Below, piece after piece: positions 7,151 to 12,210 of a stretch of DNA of 12,210 nucleotides; position 1 is the first letter of the stretch, and each line of letters opens with the position of its first letter. The position numbers and the translations under genes were made by a program. Under the pieces are notes generated by a model. The model saw nothing but the letters and a program-made list of their open reading frames with translations. It was not told the DNA's origin and did not search any database. This stretch comes from Acidobacteriota bacterium (GTDB taxonomy: Bacteria; Acidobacteriota; Terriglobia; Terriglobales; Acidobacteriaceae): positions 1 to 12,210 of the forward strand of contig JAJZFE010000303.1 in NCBI GenBank assembly GCA_021798655.1, written 5' to 3'.

Positions 7151-8458
7151 TCAGTCTTCGGTGTCGGTGGGGGACTGCGATTTTGCGACGCTGCGCAGCG
7201 CAGCGATCTGTGAGTGGAGCAACTTCGCTGTGATGGATTTTGTGAGGCGGTCGATAGCCGCGAGCTGCACCTCGTTGAGCGGCTGGTCGGCGAGTTGCTG
7301 ACGAATGCGCGCGATCTCGGCGAGGCGAGAGGCCTCGGCGTCGGCGAGCAACTGTTTGATGGCCTCGACGGCAGGTGCCTGCGAAAGACGCTCGGAGTAG
7401 CGCGAGACCTCGCTGGCGACGATGGACTCGGCAGCCTCGGCCTCTTTGCTGCGGCTGGCCTGGTTCTGCGCGGCGACCTGCTGCAGGTCGTCGATGTCGT
7501 AGACGAAGCAGCCTTCGAGCTTGTTGACCGTGGGCGCGACGTCGCGAGGAACGGCGATGTCGATGAAGAAGACGGGGCGGTTTTTGCGGCGCTGCAGCAG
7601 CGCGCGCGCGTGCTCGCGCTCGAAGATGTGCGTCGATGCGCCGAGTGCCATCGCGCCGGTGGAGGTGATGATGATGTCGGCGCGGTGCGACTGGTCGTGC
7701 AGCAGGGCGAAGGGGATCACGCCGGTGGTGATCTCCGGCGTGCGCAACGCGTCGGCGATCTTCTCTGCACGCGCTTCGGTGCGGTTGGAGACCAGCAGCG
7801 TGGTGCAACCTTGCTGGATGAGATGGCGCGCGGTGAGGTCGGACATCTTGCCGGCGCCGACGAGCAACACGGTCTTGCCGGCGAGCGAGCCGAAGATCTC
7901 GCGGGCGAGCTCCGCCGCAACCGACGCGATAGAGACGGTGGAGCTGCCGATGCGCGTCTCTGTACGCACACGCTTGGCGACGGAGAAGGCGCGCTGCAGC
8001 AGCGGATCGAGCGTGGAGCTGACGGCCCCGACCTCACGCGCGATGGACCAGGACTGCTTGACCTGACCGAGGATCTGAGCCTCGCCAACGACCATAGAGT
8101 CGAGCGAGCTGGCGACGCGGAAGAGATGACGAATGGCCTCGCGTTCGCGGAACTCGTAGAGATGGGGCTGAATATCGGTTGCGGGAATATTGAGGTAGTT
8201 GTGCAGGAACTCGGCGGGGCTGGGTGCGTCGCCGGGTTCGTGAACGGTGAGCAGCTCGACGCGGTTGCAGGTAGAGACGATGAGAGCCTCGCGCACACCG
8301 GGCTGGTGCGCGAGTGCACGGGTGGCGTCGGCAAGCCGCGTGAGTGGGATGGCGAGCCGCTCACGCACGTCGATGGGCGCGGTGGTGTGGTTGACGCCGA
8401 GGAGCAGCAGGCCTGAGCGCGCGGTGTCCGGCTTCGTGTTGTGGATCGTGTCGGCCAT
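7151..8458 (-). CDS. hemA: Glutamyl-tRNA reductase
   Basis: Reduces glutamyl-tRNA(Glu) with NADPH to glutamate-1-semialdehyde, the first committed and usually most regulated step of the C5 heme pathway. The 435-residue product has GVNHTTAP (21-28), the catalytic cysteine in STCNRVE (C64), SSLDSMVVGEAQILGQVK (118-134), the NADPH-binding LLVGAGKM (198-205), SNRT, and PRDV in the Rossmann part. A helical C-terminal dimerisation region (about 330-425) contains EVSRY and TKSITAKLLHSQI. Length and motifs are normal for the family. The ATG at 8458 was chosen because it begins just before the conserved N-terminus and lies 2 bases after the stop of the HemX-like gene; an open extension to 8713 only overlaps that gene. 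Translational coupling to the upstream gene is likely, since only a weak AAGG precedes the start. Confidence 0.97.
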   Translation of the reverse strand: MADTIHNTKPDTARSGLLLLGVNHTTAPIDVRERLAIPLTRLADATRALAHQPGVREALIVSTCNRVELLTVHEPGDAPSPAEFLHNYLNIPATDIQPHLYEFREREAIRHLFRVASSLDSMVVGEAQILGQVKQSWSIAREVGAVSSTLDPLLQRAFSVAKRVRTETRIGSSTVSIASVAAELAREIFGSLAGKTVLLVGAGKMSDLTARHLIQQGCTTLLVSNRTEARAEKIADALRTPEITTGVIPFALLHDQSHRADIIITSTGAMALGASTHIFEREHARALLQRRKNRPVFFIDIAVPRDVAPTVNKLEGCFVYDIDDLQQVAAQNQASRSKEAEAAESIVASEVSRYSERLSQAPAVEAIKQLLADAEASRLAEIARIRQQLADQPLNEVQLAAIDRLTKSITAKLLHSQIAALRSVAKSQSPTDTED

Positions 8459-8460
8459 CG

Positions 8461-9303
8461 TTACGGTGCCTTGAAGCTGTGGACGGTGGAGAGCGAGTTC
8501 GCAGCCCAGACCGCGAGCACGCCCAGGAAGACGAAGCTGGAGAGATAGACCGCACGGCGTCCGCGCAGACCACTGTGGCGGCGGATGAAGATCATCAAGA
8601 CGTATGCGACCCACATGGCGACCGAGAGCAGGACTTTGGGGTCGGCAAAGAAGGCAGGGCCGGTGATTTCGAGCGCCAGTACGGAGCCGATGAGCAGGCC
8701 GGCGGTCATGCACGGGAGGCCGAAGCGCAGCGAGTTGAGCGCGATCTGGTCAAGCGTTTCAAGCGGCGGCAACCACGCTGCAAAGCGCGAGAGCGGACGC
8801 GCGGTACGCTTCTGCTTGAGTCGGCGCTCCTGCACAAGGTAGAAGAGGCTGGCTATGAGCGAGAGAAAGAGTGCTGCATACGCAGCCAACAGCAACGCGA
8901 TGTGCAGCATCAACCAGAGGCTGCGAGCCTGGCTGCCGAGCAGCAGCGGGTAGGCGAGCGTCTCGTGGCCGGGAATGAACGCTGGCACGATGGTGAGGAG
9001 CACGGCGATAGGCAGCAGAAAGATGCCGAAGGCGACTGTTCTGTAGCGCAGAGCAAGCAGCAGAAATGCGACGGCGAGCAGCAGGCCGAGGAGCGACAGT
9101 GTCTCATGCGTATCGACGGGCAGGGCGCGATGCGCGGCGTTGAGGGTCTCGGTGAGCGAGACGAAGTGGAAGAACGCGCCGGCGAGCGCGGCAGGCAGGG
9201 CGATGGACTTCCAGCGCGGCCGGTCGTAGAGCGCAGCGGGCAGCACCGCGAGCGCGGCGATGCCGTAGAGAGTGACTGCGAGCCTGAGCCAGAGGAGAGA
9301 CAT
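8461..9303 (-). CDS. hemX: HemX-like / CcsA-family membrane protein (cytochrome c assembly family)
   Basis: A 280-residue integral membrane protein with about eight hydrophobic helices (near 3-25, 35-52, 68-86, 91-110, 132-157, 195-213, 226-240, 251-270). The block LWLMLHIALLLAAYAALF (129-146) followed by FYLVQERRLKQK (154-165) is typical of the cytochrome c assembly family (PF01578), with H134 and H275 (STVHSF) at positions where family members carry heme-ligand histidines. The Trp-rich WGxxWxWD region that handles heme in true CcsA/CcmC proteins is eroded to GPAFFADPK (215-223): only DPK remains. Size, eroded motif and position directly before hemA match Bacillus HemX, which lowers the amount of glutamyl-tRNA reductase. 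I therefore prefer a HemX-type role, with a cytochrome c synthesis subunit as the alternative. The ATG at 9303 has GGAAC 7 bases upstream. Confidence 0.85.
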   Translation of the reverse strand: MSLLWLRLAVTLYGIAALAVLPAALYDRPRWKSIALPAALAGAFFHFVSLTETLNAAHRALPVDTHETLSLLGLLLAVAFLLLALRYRTVAFGIFLLPIAVLLTIVPAFIPGHETLAYPLLLGSQARSLWLMLHIALLLAAYAALFLSLIASLFYLVQERRLKQKRTARPLSRFAAWLPPLETLDQIALNSLRFGLPCMTAGLLIGSVLALEITGPAFFADPKVLLSVAMWVAYVLMIFIRRHSGLRGRRAVYLSSFVFLGVLAVWAANSLSTVHSFKAP

Positions 9304-9340
9304 AGATGCCGTTCCGCGCGATGGATTGGCGCGAAATAAC

Positions 9341-9370
9341 AGTATATCGCTGGCAGGATGCGAAGCGGAA
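9341..9370 (-). promoter_or_regulatory. Possible promoter of the hemX-hemA-hemC block
   Basis: In the 82-base gap upstream of the HemX-like gene, the minus strand reads TATACT (9341-9346), a near-consensus -10 box. TTCCGC (9365-9370) lies 18 bases before it as a weak -35. The -10 lies about 37 bases before the start codon. A weak -35 with a good -10 would suit an activated or moderately expressed promoter; this is inference. Confidence 0.4.
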
Positions 9371-9385
9371 TTACCCGCGTCCAGC

Positions 9386-10939
9386 TCAGGCGTCGAATGC
9401 CAGGTCGCCTTTGAACCGCGGCGCGCGGCCAAGTCCCTCTTGCGTAGCCCTCGAATGAGCCAGCAAGGCTGCTGCTGCATGAACAAGCTGATGAACATCG
9501 GCCGGTGACGAGGCTGCGGCGACGCCAAAGTAAACCAGGCTCCGCTCCTCGCCAGGACGAAGGCGCAAGCCCTCCACACCTGCGCAGACCTGTTCTGCGA
9601 GCGCATTGGCGATGTACAGACTCGTCGCCGGCAGCAGCAATCCAAATCGTGCGTTGCCGAGATAGCACAGCGTGCTGTCAGATGCACCCCACTGGCTGAG
9701 ATGGCGGGCGATCGGAAACAGATGATCGTCCGCGTGTTCAGGATCGGCGTCGGACTGAATGGCTTCAGCGACGTCAAGCAGCACCAGCGAAAGCGGATTC
9801 TCCGTAGAGACCAACGCTTCGCTGGAGGCCAGCGCATGCTCCAAACCTGCGCGGCCCTTCACCTGCGAGAGGGACATCAACTCATTGGCTATGGGCATTT
9901 CGTGGCGTGCGCGGATCGCTCCAGGTGTTGCATCCTCACGCTTCATGGCACGCAACCCGGTGCGAGCAAGGAAGCCGACGATCCCGAGGGTAATGCCGAT
10001 TTGACCAAGGTGATGGTGCGCCGGCAGCAACGCCGTCGACAACCAGACGACCAGGCAACTCATGACAAAAGGGACGAGACTGCGTACGAGCTCCCGCTGC
10101 GGCCGTGAGATCGGGACAGCTGTCGGAGTGATGAGTCCGTGGAGAAGATAGACGGCGATGCCAACGCGAAGGGCGGTTGCAGTGAGCGACCAGGGGCTGG
10201 CCTCATGCTGGCGTAGCCAGAGAAACCCTATGTCGTTCGTGCAGACACACGAGACCAGACTGCCAGCGAGATACAGAGCAGCGCTGCGAAAGAATACGAG
10301 ATCCGCCCTGGACGAAGCCGCCAGCGCGATCAACCCGAGCAGCAGCGAGATGGCCGACTCGAAGGTGAAGTGAGTCAGCAGCGTGAAGGTGTCCGTACGT
10401 GGCGAGATGATGGAATTGAGATACACGATACGCAAACCACAGAAGAAGAACGCCATGAAGACATCAAGTGACCGCTCAGGGACGCTTCGACTGGCTGAGG
10501 GCATGGTCAATGCCACGATGATGACGGTTCCACAGGCAGCCTGCAGGACAACGTCAACGGAGTTTAGAGGGATGCCTAAAAAGACTCCGAGACCCCCACG
10601 GATACAGTCGATGCTGCTGATACCGAGACCGATCGCAAAGAGCTGCCAGCGCAGCGCGGTTGCTCCTGCAGCTGCGTGGCTTTGCAGATAAAAGATCGCA
10701 CTGCAGAGCAAAACGGCCAAACCGATAATGGGATAGATAAGCCCGTCTGCCCAGGTGGGCTTCGCCACTACGAGCGCCAGGTGCGCGGCCACCAGCGCGC
10801 AGCCGAGGTACAGGAGGAACATCGGATGCCGTTCGAGAGTCGAAGGCTCAGCCTCACGACGAACGATCCTGCTGGAATCTACAGCGTCCGAGCCAGACGA
10901 CCCACGCGGGTCCAACAACCACGGAGCGATTTCGTACAT
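9386..10939 (-). CDS. Multi-pass membrane protein with degenerate GGDEF domain
   Basis: A 517-residue protein: a polar N-terminus (1-38), then about nine or ten hydrophobic helices between 40 and 330, then a cytoplasmic domain (about 355-510) that lines up with GGDEF diguanylate cyclases. SLVLLDVAEAI (384-394) fits the first strand, LFPIARHL (407-414) the following helix, YLGNARFGLLLP (426-437) the RYGGDEFxxLLP signature, FGVAAAS (471-477) the SIGVA strand, and AAALLAHSRATQEGLGR (489-505) the ADxALYxAKxxGRN end. The signature Gly-Asp-Glu is replaced by Asn-Ala-Arg, so metal binding and GTP cyclisation should be lost. No RxxD inhibitory site was found. It may be a signal receiver or scaffold controlled through the membrane part. 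The ATG at 10939 was chosen for the GGGGGAAAG just before it; an ATG at 10984 would add 15 unconserved-looking residues. It ends 82 bases before the HemX-like gene and may run into it. Confidence 0.8.
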   Translation of the reverse strand: MYEIAPWLLDPRGSSGSDAVDSSRIVRREAEPSTLERHPMFLLYLGCALVAAHLALVVAKPTWADGLIYPIIGLAVLLCSAIFYLQSHAAAGATALRWQLFAIGLGISSIDCIRGGLGVFLGIPLNSVDVVLQAACGTVIIVALTMPSASRSVPERSLDVFMAFFFCGLRIVYLNSIISPRTDTFTLLTHFTFESAISLLLGLIALAASSRADLVFFRSAALYLAGSLVSCVCTNDIGFLWLRQHEASPWSLTATALRVGIAVYLLHGLITPTAVPISRPQRELVRSLVPFVMSCLVVWLSTALLPAHHHLGQIGITLGIVGFLARTGLRAMKREDATPGAIRARHEMPIANELMSLSQVKGRAGLEHALASSEALVSTENPLSLVLLDVAEAIQSDADPEHADDHLFPIARHLSQWGASDSTLCYLGNARFGLLLPATSLYIANALAEQVCAGVEGLRLRPGEERSLVYFGVAAASSPADVHQLVHAAAALLAHSRATQEGLGRAPRFKGDLAFDA

Positions 10940-10970
10940 ACTTTCCCCCGTTCGAGAGCCGCGGGAAAGT
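10940..10970 (-). promoter_or_regulatory. Hairpin enclosing the ribosome binding site of the degenerate GGDEF gene
   Basis: Read on the minus strand, ACTTTCCC (10970-10963) pairs perfectly with GGGAAAGT (10947-10940) across a 15-base loop. The second arm is part of the purine-rich GGGGGAAAG sequence directly before the ATG at 10939. In the RNA this 8-bp stem would hide the Shine-Dalgarno sequence. The same dyad could instead be a protein operator in DNA. Confidence 0.5.
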
Positions 10971-11042
10971 GCTTGATGCTGCACGGAGTGTGCCGCATGG
11001 CACTCGCCCTAAGCTCCGTAGACTGAGAAGCATAGACCAATT

Positions 11043-11080
11043 TTCGGATATTTGCTGATCCTTTCGCAGAAATATCTGGA
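11043..11080. repeat. AT-rich inverted repeat upstream of the GGDEF-like gene
   Basis: GATATTT (11047-11053) and AAATATC (11070-11076) are exact reverse complements. CTG/CAG (11055-11057, 11067-11069) continue the stem inwards after one bulged G, around a 9-base loop, and wobble pairs extend it outwards. No T-run follows on the minus strand, so it is not a standard terminator. It lies about 110 bases before the GGDEF-like start codon and could be an operator or an RNA structure. Confidence 0.45.
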
Positions 11081-11189
11081 CAGGCGTTGGACCTGGGCCG
11101 GGCTGTCGAGTCACGCACTGACCGATACTGCGGGATCAGGAGACTCCGATGATGACGTGAGGAGATGCCCTATCGCCGGCGTAGGCACA

Positions 11190-11209
11190 GGCTTCGGCAT
11201 CGTGAAGCC
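11190..11209. repeat. Small hairpin just downstream of the 85-residue unknown gene
   Basis: GGCTTC (11190-11195) and GAAGCC (11204-11209) form a perfect 6-bp stem with an 8-base loop, 12 bases past the stop codon of the minus-strand gene at 11222. Its position suits a terminator or RNA 3' end, but no T-run follows. The rest of the gap 10940-11221 shows no frame with a convincing start or family match. Confidence 0.3.
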
Positions 11210-11221
11210 GCGAAGCACTCG

Positions 11222-11479
11222 CTACAGCGCGGACTTGCCGGCGTCGTACGCGACGGACTGTTCGAGGTAGGACTGGAGCTTGGCTTCGATGAGCGAGAGT
11301 GGAAGCAGGCTGGGGCGGTCGATGATCTCGATGGAGAGCTTGCCGTCAGCGTGGGTGTAGCTGGCAGTGATGCCGTCTTTGGTGAGCGTGCCGGTGGGGC
11401 CGTTGAGGTGGATGCCGTTGGCGCGGAGGCGCTCGGTGGCGGAGAGGAACTGCGAGTCGGACATCGGGACTTGGATCAT
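11222..11479 (-). CDS. Small conserved-looking protein of unknown function
   Basis: An 85-residue frame from the ATG at 11479; a second ATG at 11464 gives 80 residues and begins MSDSQFLSATERLRANGI, which may be the true start. No clear ribosome binding site precedes either. The product is soluble, with no signal peptide or membrane helix. It shows an amphipathic N-terminal helix, a central set of short strands (GPTGTLTKDGITASYTHADG, then KLSIEIIDRP) and a C-terminal helix (SLIEAKLQSYLEQSV). This compact alpha-beta-alpha outline and normal codon use support a real gene, but I do not recognise the family. It is transcribed away from mutS across a 137-base gap. Confidence 0.6.
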   Translation of the reverse strand: MIQVPMSDSQFLSATERLRANGIHLNGPTGTLTKDGITASYTHADGKLSIEIIDRPSLLPLSLIEAKLQSYLEQSVAYDAGKSAL

Positions 11480-11530
11480 CGAGGACAAGTGTACTTCTTC
11501 GGCGGGTAGAAGCGCAGACTTCCTGCGTGA

Positions 11531-11559
11531 GTGACAAAGGATTCTGCCGAGGTTAGAGA
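11531..11559 (+). promoter_or_regulatory. Possible mutS promoter
   Basis: GTGACA (11531-11536) and TAGAGA (11554-11559) are separated by 17 bases, with the -10 about 57 bases before the mutS ATG. The -35 differs from consensus by one base; the -10 is poor. Offered as the best candidate in the divergent 11480-11616 gap. Confidence 0.3.
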
Positions 11560-11616
11560 CAAGATATGCAATGGCAAACAAGGTATTCTGAGCGTTGCTA
11601 TTGAAGCGCGAGGGCG

Positions 11617-12210
11617 ATGACGACAGAGACGAAGGGGCAGGCCAACGACAGCGGTTTGACGCCGGCGATGCGGCAGTATTTTGCTGCCAAGAACGCGCAT
11701 CCCGATGCCCTGCTCTTTTTCCGCATGGGCGACTTCTATGAGCTGTTCTACGACGATGCGGTGATTGCCGCGCGCGAGTTGCAGCTGACGCTGACCGCGC
11801 GCGACAAGGCGAAGAGTGTGCCGATGTGCGGGGTGCCGTACCACGCGGCGGGCGGGTATTTGCAACGGCTGCTGCGCAAGGGCTTTCGCGTAGCCATGTG
11901 CGACCAGATGGAAGACCCCAAGCTGGCCAAGACCGTAGTGCGCCGCGAGGTGACACGCGTGCTGACGCCGGGAACCGCCGTGGATGCAGCGCTGGAAGCC
12001 AGCGAGAGCCAGTGGTTGGCGAGCGTGGCAGCCGTGGGCTCCGCGACCGTGGGCGTGGCCGTGATTGACCTTTCCACCGGCGAGTTTCGTGCGTCGGAGT
12101 TTGCCGGCGCGAGTGCGTGGGCGCTGGCGCTCGATGAGCTGGCGCGGTTGCGGCCTGCGGAGATCCTCTTCGCGAAGGGCTCGGGATTTGGTACGACGAG
12201 CCAGAGCGTG
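11617..12210 (+). CDS. mutS: DNA mismatch repair ATPase MutS, N-terminal part (cut by window end)
   Basis: The first 198 codons of MutS, which as a dimer binds mismatched bases and small loops and, with ATP, starts mismatch repair. The mismatch-recognition domain is plain: [20 protein letters not shown] (15-34), then [13 protein letters not shown] (36-48), in which F40 and E42 are the Phe-x-Glu pair that stacks on and contacts the mismatch, then PMCGVPYHA and [10 protein letters not shown]. From about residue 125 the connector domain begins ([20 protein letters not shown]). The ATPase part lies beyond the window. The ATG at 11617 has GAGGG a few bases upstream. It is transcribed divergently from the 85-residue unknown gene. 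Confidence 0.97.
   Translation, partial: MTTETKGQANDSGLTPAMRQYFAAKNAHPDALLFFRMGDFYELFYDDAVIAARELQLTLTARDKAKSVPMCGVPYHAAGGYLQRLLRKGFRVAMCDQMEDPKLAKTVVRREVTRVLTPGTAVDAALEASESQWLASVAAVGSATVGVAVIDLSTGEFRASEFAGASAWALALDELARLRPAEILFAKGSGFGTTSQSV

Noticed and set aside
8459..8713. In-frame N-terminal extension of HemA
   Set aside because: It only overlaps the well-supported HemX-like gene in another frame and adds Arg/Pro/His-rich residues not found in the family.
9304..9837. In-frame N-terminal extension of the HemX-like protein to 458 residues
   Set aside because: It overlaps the GGDEF-like gene, adds nothing resembling the family, and the 280-residue form matches the usual HemX length.
11480..11956. 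Extension of the small unknown protein to 244 residues
   Set aside because: The extension lies opposite the mutS coding sequence and is a shadow of it.
1..12210. CRISPR arrays, tRNA or rRNA genes, insertion sequences, phage or toxin-antitoxin genes
   Set aside because: No regularly spaced repeats, no tRNA T-loop signatures, no transposase, integrase or toxin-like frames were found on either strand.

Overview
The window reads as a stretch of chromosome from a GC-rich, Gram-negative bacterium. It is most likely an acidobacterium of the Granulicella/Terriglobus/Edaphobacter kind (class Terriglobia). The main pointer is a very large Oar-like TonB-dependent receptor with an N-terminal carboxypeptidase-regulatory domain, a family greatly expanded in that group. 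This placement is inference from gene content, not from a phylogenetic marker.

Layout. (1) Positions 1-1412, plus strand: the 3' end of an aldehyde-dehydrogenase-like gene whose visible part has the coenzyme-binding half but no catalytic domain, followed 4 bases later by a class I SAM methyltransferase. A perfect 10-bp hairpin (1442-1466) separates this pair from the converging minus-strand gene. (2) Positions 1495-5911, minus strand: the TonB-dependent receptor, and upstream of it a two-gene unit made of a small secreted outer-membrane-type protein and a secreted heavy-metal-associated (CxxC) protein. The CxxC gene appears broken right after its metal-binding motif. (3) Positions 6095-9303, minus strand: a heme-biosynthesis block read hemX-like, then hemA, then hemC. 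It covers the first committed step (glutamyl-tRNA to glutamate-1-semialdehyde), a membrane protein of the CcsA/HemX family, and hydroxymethylbilane synthase. (4) Positions 9386-10939, minus strand: a multi-pass membrane protein ending in a degenerate GGDEF domain, with a hairpin that would enclose its ribosome binding site. (5) Positions 10940-11221: no supported gene, but three dyad structures. (6) Positions 11222-11479, minus strand: a small unknown protein. (7) From 11617, plus strand: the N-terminal part of DNA mismatch-repair protein MutS, cut by the window end.

How the genes fit together: the heme block is the one clear pathway unit. The hemX-like stop and hemA start are 2 bases apart, hemC follows at 75 bases, and a possible promoter lies just upstream of the hemX-like gene. 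hemD and hemB are not in the window. The outer-membrane protein and the CxxC protein are probably co-transcribed and translationally coupled. The gap 5912-6094 (183 bases) between hemC and that pair shows no gene and no convincing terminator. No tRNA, rRNA, CRISPR array, insertion sequence or phage gene was seen. I did not find an obvious new multi-gene system. The best leads are the broken metal-binding gene, the hairpin-masked degenerate GGDEF gene, and the HemX protein with an eroded Trp-rich motif.
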